Positions 52,108 to 61,700 of a stretch of DNA of 64,000 nt are shown one piece after another. A model generated the notes under the pieces. It did not search any database. It saw only the letters and a program-made list of their open reading frames with translations, and was not told where the DNA came from. The first letter of the stretch is position 1, and each line of letters starts with the position of its first letter. The DNA is from Butyrivibrio sp. NC3005 (lineage in GTDB: Bacteria; Bacillota; Clostridia; Lachnospirales; Lachnospiraceae): assembly GCF_000424545.1 (NCBI RefSeq), contig NZ_AUKC01000004.1:98700-162699 (forward strand). The letters run 5' to 3'. Made by a program: the position numbers and the translations under genes.

Positions 52108-53109
52108 TTAATCAGGTCTGTCCCGCATAGTGTAGTCTTTATCTTCATCAATCATTTCAAGCATTATTCCGGCAAAACGAGGGTCAAACTGTCGTCCCAT
52201 TCCTTCCTCAATCTCAGCTCGTACCTTTGCCTGTGGAAGTACATTTCTGTAGCTGCGGTTGCTAGTCATAGCATCGTAAGCATCTGCCACAGCTATGATA
52301 CGTGCAGTTTCAGGAATGTCAAACCCTGATAATCCGTCAGGATATCCTTTCCCATCAAATCTCTCATGATGCCATTTGGCACCACATACCAGTTCAGGCA
52401 TTTTTTGAATATTCTCAAGAATACGACCGCCTATTTCCGGATGCTTCTTGATCTTTGCAAATTCTTCATCGGTAAGCCTGCCTGTTTTATTAATGATATT
52501 GTCAGGGACTCCGATCTTTCCCACATCGTGCAGTAATCCCATCATATAGACAGCATCGAGCTGTGCTTCGTCATAACCGCATCTTCTTGCTATTTCTCTG
52601 GCGTAAGCAGCCACACGACCTGAGTGACCTTTAGTATATGCATCCTTAGCATCGATTGCATCTGCAAGTGATGCCACTACCTGCAGAAATAATTCCTCGT
52701 TTTCTTTAGTCTTCTTTTCAACCTCTTTGGCAAGATTTTTCTGAAGTTTAATCAACTCTACTGCATGTCTTACCCGAAGATTAAGAACTCCTGATATAAA
52801 ATCCATAGCTCCAAGTAAAAGGCCTCGAATCTCTGCCTCCTCATCCTCTTGTCCCGTCAAAAAGATAACTGGTGTTTCATTTCCCTTATTTTCCATTTTT
52901 CTAAGTCTGATAAGGGTTTCAAAGCCATCCATACCCGGCATTTTAATATCTAACAGAATAAGCTCTGGACTCTCATTTTGGGATATATATTCAAGAAGCT
53001 GCTCTCCGGACTTAAGTGCAACAGTCTTCATTCCTGCACCTTTTAGGCTTCTTAAAGCTTCTTTTAAAATAACAGGATCGTCATCAATAACGATAATCCT
53101 CTCGGCCAT
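52108..53109 (-). CDS. REC-HD-GYP response regulator (cyclic-di-GMP phosphodiesterase)
   Basis: A 333-residue response regulator. The receiver domain has DDDP at residues 7-10 and the phospho-acceptor in LLDIKMPGMDG near 51. A short coiled coil (LQKNLAKEVEKKTKENEELF) leads to an HD-GYP domain with HSGRVAAYAREIARR, the HD pair in LLHDVGKIGVPD near 193, HHERFDGKGYPDGL near 256 and DAYDAMTSNRSYR. All metal ligands appear intact, so cyclic-di-GMP hydrolysis is likely. It is the first gene of the kinase-lipoprotein operon. GAGGAG precedes the ATG. Its leader contains the dispersed repeat. Confidence 0.88.
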   Translation of the reverse strand: MAERIIVIDDDPVILKEALRSLKGAGMKTVALKSGEQLLEYISQNESPELILLDIKMPGMDGFETLIRLRKMENKGNETPVIFLTGQEDEEAEIRGLLLGAMDFISGVLNLRVRHAVELIKLQKNLAKEVEKKTKENEELFLQVVASLADAIDAKDAYTKGHSGRVAAYAREIARRCGYDEAQLDAVYMMGLLHDVGKIGVPDNIINKTGRLTDEEFAKIKKHPEIGGRILENIQKMPELVCGAKWHHERFDGKGYPDGLSGFDIPETARIIAVADAYDAMTSNRSYRNVLPQAKVRAEIEEGMGRQFDPRFAGIMLEMIDEDKDYTMRDRPD

Positions 53110-53141
53110 AAATATTTATCTCCTCACAGAACAACATAAAA

Positions 53142-53193
53142 CGTTTTGCTATTTGTATATTTCGTCTCAGACACGCTTTTTTTGAATATAAAC
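53142..53193. repeat. Dispersed intergenic repeat, copy 2
   Basis: CGTTTTGCTATTTGTATATT, then TCGTCTCAGACACGCTTT and ATAAAC, matching 41772-41824. It lies in the 177-bp gap between the HD-GYP gene and the divergent Hpt gene, so it may carry a control site. Confidence 0.6.
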
Positions 53194-53286
53194 AGTCAAA
53201 ATCTCTAAATATATTATAATAGATTATATATAGTGTTTTTCACTAGATAACTATAATCAAAATGGTAACAAGGAGATGATATTTCA

Positions 53287-53832
53287 ATGAAAAAATTCAA
53301 TGATATGGATACTGAACTTCTTTCTGATATTTATTTGATTATTGATAAAAAATGTGCCGAAGTAGAAAGCCACCTTGAAAATGGTGACCTTAAGAATTTC
53401 ACCATTGTAGTTCATTCCTTAAAAACCACCTGCAGAATGATGGGAGAAAAGAAACTATCGGAGGACTTTCTGGAATTGGAAATGCTGGGAAAGTCTGAAA
53501 CCTATGATGCACTAAGTAAGGTACGTGAACTTACACCTAATATACTTGACAGATTTAGAAAATTAAAATTAGAACTAATGCCATATATTAATACAGATAG
53601 CGAACCCGCTTTGCATTTTTCTGCTTCTGAAATTTATTCTCTCCTTGAGGAAGTTGAATTATCTGCTGCGGACTTTGATATATTAAGAGCCGAAACGGCA
53701 ACAAAAAAACTCCTTACCTATCAATGCGATAAGGAGTTTTATGAAAAACTTAAGCAGCTTTCCGACCTGGTAAATGAACTGGACTATGACGAGGCCAGGA
53801 CTTTGGCAAACAAAATAAAAAAGTCTGTGTGA
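53287..53832 (+). CDS. Stand-alone Hpt-domain protein
   Basis: A 181-residue protein. The Hpt helix bundle carries the phospho-histidine in VVHSLKTTCRMMGE near residue 41. A second helical part (residues 115-181) is of unknown fold. AAGGAG precedes the ATG. It is divergent from the HD-GYP-kinase operon and probably exchanges phosphoryl groups with its receiver domains. It is unusual in that the kinase already has its own Hpt domain. Confidence 0.8.
   Translation: MKKFNDMDTELLSDIYLIIDKKCAEVESHLENGDLKNFTIVVHSLKTTCRMMGEKKLSEDFLELEMLGKSETYDALSKVRELTPNILDRFRKLKLELMPYINTDSEPALHFSASEIYSLLEEVELSAADFDILRAETATKKLLTYQCDKEFYEKLKQLSDLVNELDYDEARTLANKIKKSV
53703..53740 (-). terminator. Leftward terminator embedded in the hpt coding sequence
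   Basis: Perfect 11-bp arms AAAACTCCTTA (53706-53716) and TAAGGAGTTTT (53730-53740). Read leftwards the stem is followed by seven T. The antiporter gene ends at 53884 in that direction, so its terminator lies inside the convergent hpt gene, over codons for KKLLTYQCDKEFY. Confidence 0.65.
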
Positions 53833-53883
53833 CTACTTAATCAAACAAAAATATCTAATGATAATAATTATTCTATGATATTT

Positions 53884-55077
53884 TTATACCGATAATAAAG
53901 TCTTATATGTTCTATCGATTGCAAATGCTCCTATAGGCGCTGTTATAACTATCGCCAAAACTGCTACAGTAAGAACAGTATCACCACATGCAAATCCAAG
54001 TGCAAGAGGAATACCTCCAATTGCAGCCTGAACAGTGGCTTTTGGTGTATATGCCATCATTACAAATAATCGCTCTTTCTTTGTAATATTTGTTCCAACA
54101 AGGCAAAGAAATACACCAAGCATTCTGAATACGAGCGCTCCAATGATAAGCAAAACAGCTACTACTCCAACTTTTCCAATGTAACTAATATTAATAGCTG
54201 CTCCTACAAGAACAAACAAGAGTACTTCAGCGGCAACCCAAAGTTTTTCATATTTTTTTGAAAGTCTTTTGGCTACATTTTCTCTCTTTTTCTGTAAACC
54301 GATACCAATAAACATAATGGCTATGAGAGAGGAAAATGTAATAGGCGTTTTCAAAGAATCTTCAGCAGATACCAAAACAAAGGAAACAGACAGTATTATC
54401 AGCACCTTTGTCGTATCTCGCATATGAAATTTTTGGAAAAAGACTGTCAGTATTATTCCTATTGCCAGCCCAATAACAACTCCTAAAATAATTGATACCG
54501 GTATATTAACAAAACTTATAATTGATACCCCATGTCCCTGCATCATTCCTGTAAAGGTAGTAAACAGCACTATTACATACACATCATCAACAGAAGCTCC
54601 CGCCAATATCAACTGAGGAATGCCTTCTTTGGCTCCATACCCCTCATCCATAAGTTTAACCATTCTAGGCACTACGACTGCAGGCGATACTGCCGCCAGA
54701 ACAGCCCCCAAAACAGCCGCTTCCAGGCGCGTTAATCCCAGTAATCCCGGTGCCAATATCAGCATTCCAATAAGCTCAAAAGTTGCCGGAACAAAACACA
54801 TTAAAACCGCCGGTCTTCCAATCTTTTTTAATCCAGATAAATCAAGCCCCAATCCAGCTCTTGTAAGAATGATAATAAGAGCAATCTTTCGCAGTTCGGC
54901 TGATATACCAAGAATACTGCTGTCAATAAGATTAAATACATACGGTCCTAATAGTATTCCCGTTATAAGAAGTCCTATAAGACTTGGAAGTTTCAGCTTC
55001 TTGCAAAAATAGCCCAGTAGCATACCGATAATAAAAATTAATGAAATACTAAATAACATTTGCCCTCCTTTAGACAC
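53884..55077 (-). CDS. Cation/proton antiporter (CPA family)
   Basis: A 397-residue membrane protein with about twelve helices. It opens MLFSISLIFIIGMLLGYF, and shows GLLITGILLGPYVFNLI and the ion-site region LAGASVDDVYVIVLFTTFTG, where the two aspartates fit the CPA family. Such proteins exchange Na+ or K+ for protons. No regulatory KTN domain follows. GGAGGGC precedes the start. Convergent with the hpt gene. Confidence 0.8.
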   Translation of the reverse strand: MSKGGQMLFSISLIFIIGMLLGYFCKKLKLPSLIGLLITGILLGPYVFNLIDSSILGISAELRKIALIIILTRAGLGLDLSGLKKIGRPAVLMCFVPATFELIGMLILAPGLLGLTRLEAAVLGAVLAAVSPAVVVPRMVKLMDEGYGAKEGIPQLILAGASVDDVYVIVLFTTFTGMMQGHGVSIISFVNIPVSIILGVVIGLAIGIILTVFFQKFHMRDTTKVLIILSVSFVLVSAEDSLKTPITFSSLIAIMFIGIGLQKKRENVAKRLSKKYEKLWVAAEVLLFVLVGAAINISYIGKVGVVAVLLIIGALVFRMLGVFLCLVGTNITKKERLFVMMAYTPKATVQAAIGGIPLALGFACGDTVLTVAVLAIVITAPIGAFAIDRTYKTLLSV

Positions 55078-55124
55078 AAAAAAACTGACAACTTCTGCGT
55101 AATTATAATCGCAGAAGTCATCAG
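55078..55124 (-). terminator. Intrinsic terminator of the cystine symporter gene
   Basis: Stem CTGA-TGACTTCTGCG / CGCAGAAGT-TG-TCAG, core ACTTCTGCG (55091-55099) and CGCAGAAGT (55110-55118). Leftwards it is followed by a run of seven T. Confidence 0.8.
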
Positions 55125-55265
55125 CTTTAATCAGCGGTTTCAGTAATAATTACTTAGGGAGAACTTCATTCCCTTATATAGAAATATGGTATCATATTGA
55201 TTCTTTTACCGCAACATTAAATGGCCATTTTTTTCAAAGTAATCCAGTCATCTTCCACTGTAATC

Positions 55266-56318
55266 TCACCTCACCAGTAAAGTCAAAACCGTTTTTCTTA
55301 TAAATCCTGATTCATTTTTATCTAATTTCTCTTCTTTTTCTTCAACCACAAAATTATTGTAAACATCATTGTTAAGAAGGCCTTCTGTTTGGGCAGTAAG
55401 CACTGTAGCTGTAGCTGCACCAACTACATTTGTAGCTGTTCTAGCCATGTCAACAATTGATGAAATTGGAGCAAATAAAACTATAAACTCTATTGGAAGT
55501 CCTGACGCTGCAAAAAGTGCTGTTGCAGTGATAGTGGCTGTTCCCGGTACACCAACTGTTCCAATTGATACAAGAAGTGTCAAAACAATAAGAAGAGCAA
55601 ACTGACCGATTGAATAATGGATTCCTTGCTGATTTATTGTAAATACCGCAAGAAGAACCGGCCAAATACCTGCACATCCCGGCATACCAAGGTTTGCACC
55701 AAGACCGGCTGTAAATGCTGCCACATCCCCATCTACACCAATATCATCTTTTAGTTTACTTACCGTAACCGGAAGTGTACCAACACTACTTTGTGAAGTA
55801 AATGCCACAACAGCTGCAGGTGCTATTTTCTTAATAAATGTAACAGGGTTAAGCTTTGCAATAACTGCTACAAGTATGCTTTCTACTCCAAAGAGCTGAA
55901 TAACGCAAAGAACATATGCCAAAACCAAAGTACCAAGTAATGGCAATAAATCTGCCACTTGACTTCTCCCTACTGCTCTTGCAATAAGTGATGTAACTGC
56001 ATATGGTGTAAGACCAACAAGAAAAGCAACTGCTCTGCCAAGAACTTTATTTGCAGCATCAACAAATACTTTGAAAGGCTTTACTGACTCATCTTTTCTA
56101 TAAACCTTGTTGTAAGAAATGGCTACTATAATTCCAAATACAAGAATCACCTCTCCATAATCAGCCAGCTTTTGACTTTCTGGAGCAAATCCAATGTACC
56201 CCTCTGTGATAATAGAAAACATCTCAGATTCAAGATCATCAACCGTTTTTTCAATAAGAGTTTCGAAGCCATCATCTTCTGCTCTTCTAATCATTTTCTC
56301 ATAAAGATTTCCTATCAC
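55266..56318 (-). pseudogene. tcyP: L-cystine symporter (TcyP-like), N-terminally truncated
   Basis: The C-terminal two thirds of a TcyP-type dicarboxylate/amino acid:cation symporter. AFTSQSSVGTLPVT is the serine-rich loop, GANLGMPGCAGIWPVLLAVF and GTVGVPGTATITATA follow, and DMARTATNVVGAATA is the substrate/Na+ site. The family has about 460 residues; this frame has 350 and starts with GTG in a region without a clear ribosome site. The first three to four helices are absent, and nothing upstream to 56531 continues the gene. It is most likely inactive, though a shortened product cannot be excluded. Confidence 0.65.
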
Positions 56319-56531
56319 ATTTTACTTAGCAAATTAGGGAAAAGGCTCTTGACAAGCATTTTTGAAAGACGTAATGTGTTTTTTGTGGAGAAACATGAAG
56401 TTCCGCATTATTTAAGTGGAATGATAAGCTTTTTGGGGTAGAAAAGCGGGAGATTAAAAAAAGGAATCTCAAAGTATTAATGTTATAGTCTTAAAGATTC
56501 TGGGAGATTAGTATGGAAAGGTGGAGGAAAA

Positions 56532-57206
56532 ATGTCAGTAAAAAAGTTAAATGTTCTATCAGCAATACTTTTGGTTATTGCAGTGTCGGTGTTGTATAGG
56601 TTTGTGTTTATGATTGATGCACCTGGTGGAGATAAGCCTATATGGAAGATAAAAAGTGTGATGCTTTCAACAAAGGAGAGCAATACTCAGAAAAAATTCT
56701 GGTATCTGCTTCCTAAGAGCAATTTATGGACAGGTACCAAAGTAGGATATACCAAATATGTTGATGATCCTATCAATCCGACGTTTTATTATGGTTTTGA
56801 AACTGAGGATTACAAAATAACTTGTTATAATAATGAGTTATTACCGGAATATATCAATATAAATTATCATATTGTGGATGATATTTACGTAAGTTGTTCA
56901 TTGTTCGAACTAGATAAATTCAAGAAAAAACCTTTCGATTATATTTATAAGAAAGGCGAAGGGGATTTGGAAGAGTGTGATGAACAGTATTTTTACAAAA
57001 AATGTAATCGAACTCCGGATGAAATATATGAGAGTATGTCTGATATAAAGAATGAAATATATAATGCTGTGAATGAACTCAGCGAGTCAGAGTATAAACA
57101 GATTAAAGCTAATTCTATATTAGCAATAGTAGGTGCTGTAATAATCATAGGAATACTTGCAAGAATAAGAAAGAAATTTTGTCCTGCAAAGCAGAATCCT
57201 TGCTGA
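56532..57206 (+). CDS. Bitopic membrane protein, unknown
   Basis: A 224-residue protein with an N-terminal helix (LNVLSAILLVIAVSVLYRFV), a soluble extracytoplasmic part (GYTKYVDDPINPTFYYGFET; ELLPEYININYHIVDDIYVS) and a C-terminal helix (SILAIVGAVIIIGILARI) followed by a basic tail. GGAGG precedes the ATG. No family recognised. The next gene is an ISLre2 fragment, so its surroundings are unstable. Confidence 0.55.
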   Translation: MSVKKLNVLSAILLVIAVSVLYRFVFMIDAPGGDKPIWKIKSVMLSTKESNTQKKFWYLLPKSNLWTGTKVGYTKYVDDPINPTFYYGFETEDYKITCYNNELLPEYININYHIVDDIYVSCSLFELDKFKKKPFDYIYKKGEGDLEECDEQYFYKKCNRTPDEIYESMSDIKNEIYNAVNELSESEYKQIKANSILAIVGAVIIIGILARIRKKFCPAKQNPC

Positions 57207-57236
57207 TGATTATCCTAAATCTCAGCAAGAAGTCAT

Positions 57237-57710
57237 ATGATTCGTAATAAGATAAATGATAAATTCCTGGAACTGGAAGAGAATCAATCTATGACTGAGG
57301 ATGTAGTTGCCAAAATATATGAGGAATCAGTCGAAACATCTTATCGAAAAGCTGGTGTTGAAAGCACTCCAGAAGGGATAACAAAACAGACTGTAAAGAA
57401 TCTTCTTCACAACACACAATTCCCTAAGAGTTTTCAAATTCCAGAGAAAAAGAAACAGGTGGATTATCTGTACATTGATGCAGATGAAGATCACTATCAT
57501 TTACAGTTTAGAGAAAAACTTGGTGACATTAAAATAGATGAAAATGGTAGAAAGAATAATGGAGCCATGACAAAAATGATTTATGTTTATGAGGGGATTG
57601 AGCCCGAAGCTCCTAGAAGCAAACGTAACAAACTGGTAAATCTGCCAGGCTATCTTTATAACATTCTTGTAAATTTTACGCTACAATCGAGTAGGGGGAA
57701 TTTCTCTTAA
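57237..57710 (+). mobile_element. ISLre2-family (UPF0236) transposase fragment
   Basis: The text YLYIDADEDHYHLQFREKLG, DIKIDENGRKNNGAMTKM and VYEGIEPEAPRSKRNKLVN is the middle of an ISLre2-type transposase of about 450-480 residues, including the first catalytic aspartate in DADEDH. The frame covers 157 codons, so both ends are missing. It probably starts inside a former reading frame and is inactive. Confidence 0.7.
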
Positions 57711-57722
57711 TTGAGAAATTCC
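57697..57722. repeat. Perfect hairpin at the 3' end of the ISLre2 fragment
   Basis: GGAATTTCTC (57697-57706) and GAGAAATTCC (57713-57722), 6-base loop, with TCGAGTA motifs on both sides. It could be an IS200/IS605-type end or a terminator. It marks where transposase homology stops. Confidence 0.45.
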
Positions 57723-57795
57723 GACCTCTCAGTCGAGTAAGTATTTCAACTCAACCTCAAGAAATTTCCGAAGAAACAGCTCTGTTTCATTAATT

Positions 57796-59205
57796 TCAAT
57801 ACTTTTTCCACAGTATATAATTTATATCTTCAAGCCATGTATTACCGTTTGTTCTTACAAGATTAAGCCCTGAAACAAAAACGCAGAACGTATCCACAAT
57901 ATCTTCCGTATCATGCCCAGGTTCTATGCAGGTTGCACAAGAACTTATAACATAAGGCTCCCCTTTTTCCATACCAAGGTACATCATGATATGTCCCTCC
58001 ATGTACACAAGTAGCCCTGGTGTCATATCTGCCATGATGCTCTTTTTCTTATCAGGAGTCATTAGACTGCACTCTATGCTCCCAAGATCTGACCTTTGGG
58101 CGATTGCTGCCGCATTTCTCGGAAGGTCTAAACCGTAGCAGCTATATACCTGACGTATAAATCCGGAACAATCATTTGATGAAAGAGATCCACCGTAGCC
58201 ATAAACTCGTCCCAGAAACTTAAAAGCCTGCCTTATGACACTCTCGGAAGTCATAGTCATAAAACCAGCATGAACATCTTTTGATACAGGTATAAGCGTC
58301 TGTTCCATCTGCACATATCCATTTTCGCCGCGATATGGGATTTCGACCACGTATGCGCCAAGGCTACTCCTGCCGTTTATATTTCCATTGCCTTTGGAAA
58401 GCTTCACCCTTGTTCCCATAGGCAGTATCTTCCCTGACGAATTAGTTGAAACTGCTGTTTCATCCATCACAATCTCACTCCCCGTTACAACAAGAAAATC
58501 CTCCGGCTGACATATACTACTCCACTGCTTTTTGTCTGTGCATATAGCAAGAGTATCTTTTTTCACCCATCCAAGATAGGAACCATCAAGAACATAAACC
58601 CACTCACCGTCTCTACTTTCACCCAAAACGACCACTCCTGTAAATGGCATAACTTCAGCACTTATCAAATCGTTGAAAAAAATCTCATCCTCATCATCAG
58701 ACACGAACTCATCACTTGGAAGCTTTTTGGCAACAGATCTGTCTATGCAAATGGCATACTTGGGAATTACAGTATCCGGTATATCCACGTCCAGATTCGA
58801 ATCTTTTTCCTCATCCATACCAGAATACATAAGTGCCTTAACAACATTGCCTGGGATACTATCTGGAAGATTGTACATGAACAGCTTATAATTTCTGGAA
58901 TCTTCTTTGCTATAATACTCAACGTAAGATGGATTGTTACTGTTGTAATCTTCAATCTCCTCTTGCGAAAAGAGAACCTCACTTCCTCTGTCCCTTATCC
59001 AAAACTCCGGTGCAAGCATATCCACATTTGTTCCATCAATCGTCTGAACCAAATCGCTGCTATAAGTATCAACATCCATGGTCGCCATACTCCCCGCAGC
59101 GTTATTGTTCGTACTATATATCTGAAAAAAAGCAGCACCAAGGACAAGCACCGCAACAGCGCCATAGACTGCAATATATGTCTTTTTCTTCATCTTCAAA
59201 CTCAT
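57796..59205 (-). CDS. Secreted or membrane-anchored NlpC/P60 peptidase with SH3-like domains
   Basis: A 469-residue protein. N-terminal helix (YIAVYGAVAVLVLGAAFFQI), then SH3b-like segments (about residues 190-310: GEWVYVLDGSYLGWVKKDTL; GTRVKLSKGNGNINGRSSLG) and a C-terminal NlpC/P60 domain with the catalytic Cys in SNDCSGFIRQVY near 345 and His in MEGHIMMYLG near 404. This is a DL-endopeptidase-type wall hydrolase. It overlaps the O-antigen-ligase gene by 4 bp, so wall hydrolysis and polysaccharide attachment or polymerisation may be coordinated. Confidence 0.85.
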   Translation of the reverse strand: MSLKMKKKTYIAVYGAVAVLVLGAAFFQIYSTNNNAAGSMATMDVDTYSSDLVQTIDGTNVDMLAPEFWIRDRGSEVLFSQEEIEDYNSNNPSYVEYYSKEDSRNYKLFMYNLPDSIPGNVVKALMYSGMDEEKDSNLDVDIPDTVIPKYAICIDRSVAKKLPSDEFVSDDEDEIFFNDLISAEVMPFTGVVVLGESRDGEWVYVLDGSYLGWVKKDTLAICTDKKQWSSICQPEDFLVVTGSEIVMDETAVSTNSSGKILPMGTRVKLSKGNGNINGRSSLGAYVVEIPYRGENGYVQMEQTLIPVSKDVHAGFMTMTSESVIRQAFKFLGRVYGYGGSLSSNDCSGFIRQVYSCYGLDLPRNAAAIAQRSDLGSIECSLMTPDKKKSIMADMTPGLLVYMEGHIMMYLGMEKGEPYVISSCATCIEPGHDTEDIVDTFCVFVSGLNLVRTNGNTWLEDINYILWKKY

Positions 59206-60545
59206 GATCTCCTCACCCTAATGCAATATCCACATATCATAAAAAAAGGAATTCCCGAATAACACCACAAAGAAGGAAAAAATGGCACAGGCTCAGCCAT
59301 CCCCATCAAAAGAATCGCCGCTGCACCAATGCACAGATACTTCAACGATTCTCTTTCATTTTTTGAAAAGAGAGTTCTAATCCCAGCAATGCACCAGCTA
59401 GCAATCAACATCATCCATGTTGCAAAACCCAAAAGCCCATGTTTTCTAAAAAGTTCCAGATACATATTGTGAGCATGAGGTGCTTTGATATCATGGCGCC
59501 CGTTATATATGTTACAGACACTTTCCCTGCTAAGAGGCGAGATTCCAAGAAGAAAACGCCTAAGCGTCCTAGTACACTGCCTGATGCACGAAGACCAGAT
59601 AAGCGTTCTGTCAGACAAGGTTCCATCATCATCTACAATTTTTCTAACTGCAAGACCTGATATAGCGGGAATCGCCCAGCATCTGCCTGTAATCCTGGCA
59701 ATTGCAATCATGACTATTCTATAAATATATGTTGGTAAAAGAAAAGATTTAAGAACTACCACCATTATCGTGATAGACAGCAGCATTAAAGCTAAAATTC
59801 TGCCCCACCTGTATCTTATCCTAATACGATCCAGTTTCTTATATAAGAGCACAAAAGAATAAATACCGGCTACAAAACAAATCCCTATTGTACCTGTTCT
59901 GCAGCCTGTAAGTCCCAGACAAAACCATCCCAGAAAAGAAGCAAGGACATAGAAACACCTTATCTTTTTCTCTGAAACAAGCAATCCATAAATAGCCACT
60001 ATAATCATGGAAGCACTGGCTATTCCCATGCTGTTGGCATTGTTAAGACCACATAATCTTCCGTTTTTGATACATCCCTTGGCCAAATCTACCCATGGCT
60101 CTTCGGACAGCAAGAAACAACTTGCATGAGCTAGTACATACAGACACATCAAACTCATACCTAACGTATATATTTCTGAAAAATATTTGAAAATTTTTAT
60201 TGGATCAGGAACAATCTGAATGATAAAATACAACCCTAGAAATATCATAAAGGCGCAAAAAAAGCGCGATGTAAAAAAATCTGCAGAAAGTCCCAGGCTG
60301 AAAATCGTTGAAATCCAAGATAGAGCTAAAAATAAGACAATAAGACATGTATCAAGATTCTGATACAAACGTTTCAACACTACACCTGTAATCATTAATA
60401 TAGCGCCAATCGGTGCCATATATAAATAAAGTCTAACATCTCTTGTACCCCAGATGCCTTCAAAAGAATAGATAAGGACTATAACGCTGATAAAAACAAC
60501 TACTACGCGTTGTAGTAACCCCGTGTTTCTCATAGCAGTTATCAT
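59202..60545 (-). CDS. O-antigen ligase / polymerase-like membrane protein
   Basis: A 447-residue protein with about eleven helices. The large outer loop of the Wzy/WaaL family has HDIKAPHAHNMYLELFRKHG, with the family's H-N-x-x-L/Y-E pattern and GISPLSRESVCNIYN before it. Members ligate or polymerise lipid-linked glycans on the outer face of the membrane. It lies 25 kb from the polysaccharide operon, which has no polymerase of its own, but a link is only a guess. It is coupled to the NlpC/P60 gene. Confidence 0.82.
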   Translation of the reverse strand: MITAMRNTGLLQRVVVVFISVIVLIYSFEGIWGTRDVRLYLYMAPIGAILMITGVVLKRLYQNLDTCLIVLFLALSWISTIFSLGLSADFFTSRFFCAFMIFLGLYFIIQIVPDPIKIFKYFSEIYTLGMSLMCLYVLAHASCFLLSEEPWVDLAKGCIKNGRLCGLNNANSMGIASASMIIVAIYGLLVSEKKIRCFYVLASFLGWFCLGLTGCRTGTIGICFVAGIYSFVLLYKKLDRIRIRYRWGRILALMLLSITIMVVVLKSFLLPTYIYRIVMIAIARITGRCWAIPAISGLAVRKIVDDDGTLSDRTLIWSSCIRQCTRTLRRFLLGISPLSRESVCNIYNGRHDIKAPHAHNMYLELFRKHGLLGFATWMMLIASWCIAGIRTLFSKNERESLKYLCIGAAAILLMGMAEPVPFFPSLWCYSGIPFFMICGYCIRVRRS

Positions 60546-60615
60546 AATAGAAACCCTTCCCCAACCAAATTTCGTCCAATTTTTATTTAACTATATTATA
60601 ATAATGTTGTCAATA

Positions 60616-61551
60616 TTACGTTTTACTTTGATAACGTAACAGATATTTAGATGTTAAGAACAGACCGTGTAGCACATCCCCGGGCTGACTGTTCCCGATC
60701 AGGAACGGCGACTTAGGATCGTGGTTCTTTACGTTCTCTTTCACAAGTGCCGCATTCGTATTGGCATAGCAGTACCTGCAAAGATGTCCACAAGTATCAT
60801 ATGCTCCGATATCTGCCCCCATAAGGCAGGCGCATTTATTGTTCCTCTGATTCCTGCTTCGTTTAGGAACATCGAGTCTTGCATGGAGAGCAGTCTCAAA
60901 AGTCTTTACCGTCATACAGCCGGAACAATCTGCACCATATGATGCAAGATCATTTCCCTCAGCACACGGTCTGATGATCATATCATGCTGTTTTGCGATC
61001 TCAATAAAAGCTTTGCCAATCGTCAGTCTGTCCTTCTTAAAAACCTCTCTTGCATCCGGGAAGTTCCGCTCCACCTTCTTATAGATATCGATGAAGCTGA
61101 TCACACAGGTCTTCGTGTATCCTGACAGTGTTGCGGTCATCTGCTCGAATTGATCTATATGCCAATCCACAGAATGCTTATCATCCACAAAGATCGGATC
61201 ATATCGCCAACCAACGCTGTCTATACTGACGATATCAGAAAGCTTCTTAAAGTCTTCCATCACTTTCTGCTTGTCCGGAACATTAGGCTCGATATCTTTC
61301 CCATACGGCGTAATAGTAACGAACCAGTATTGTCCGTATGGCTTTAATGTATCCATATGAGGCAACATCGGTGCCGGATTCTTCGTACAGAATGCAATCA
61401 GATTCACAACCTCTGGGGACAGGCTGTACCTGGTCACCTGAGACGGGTTGTAGGGATTACGCACCAGCACAAAGCCTTCTTTTATTCTGTTTATCAGCCA
61501 CTCATGGTAGAACGCCGGTATGTCCGTTCGCATCCCCGTATTTATGATCAT
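60616..61551 (-). CDS. DUF1848 family protein
   Basis: A 311-residue protein of the DUF1848 family, which has a radical-SAM-like barrel. Visible: NTGMRTDIPAFYHEWLINRI, VLVRNPYNPSQVTRYSL, TKNPAPMLPHMD, and C-terminal cysteines in ADCSGCM and CGHLCRYCYAN, the last a CxxCxxC-like iron-sulphur site. Function is unknown. Its ATG overlaps the TGA of the sirtuin remnant (ATGA), so it was once the next gene of that operon. Base composition is visibly more GC-rich than in the neighbouring genes, suggesting transfer. Confidence 0.8.
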   Translation of the reverse strand: MIINTGMRTDIPAFYHEWLINRIKEGFVLVRNPYNPSQVTRYSLSPEVVNLIAFCTKNPAPMLPHMDTLKPYGQYWFVTITPYGKDIEPNVPDKQKVMEDFKKLSDIVSIDSVGWRYDPIFVDDKHSVDWHIDQFEQMTATLSGYTKTCVISFIDIYKKVERNFPDAREVFKKDRLTIGKAFIEIAKQHDMIIRPCAEGNDLASYGADCSGCMTVKTFETALHARLDVPKRSRNQRNNKCACLMGADIGAYDTCGHLCRYCYANTNAALVKENVKNHDPKSPFLIGNSQPGDVLHGLFLTSKYLLRYQSKT

Positions 61552-61700
61552 GAAATCACTTCCTCAATTCGTCTATTACCGTACCGATATCCCCATCGAT
61601 ACAGATGGCCTGCTCCCGCCCCGATTACAATAGCATCTGCTTCTTCAATAGCCTTCTTCAGTTTCTTTATCTCATCCGAGTAATTGCCGGTAGATTTCAT
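61548..61700 (-). pseudogene. Class M sirtuin (SirTM-like) gene, internally deleted
   Basis: The first 30 codons (MKSTGNYSDEIKKLKKAIEE, then ADAIVIGAGAG) match the NAD-binding start of Sir2-family proteins. The next bases in another frame read ICIDGDIGTVIDELRK and a stop, which is the C-terminal end of the same family. Some 200 or more residues between are gone and the join is out of frame. The catalytic histidine and zinc site are lost. The end overlaps the DUF1848 start by 4 bp. Confidence 0.6.
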
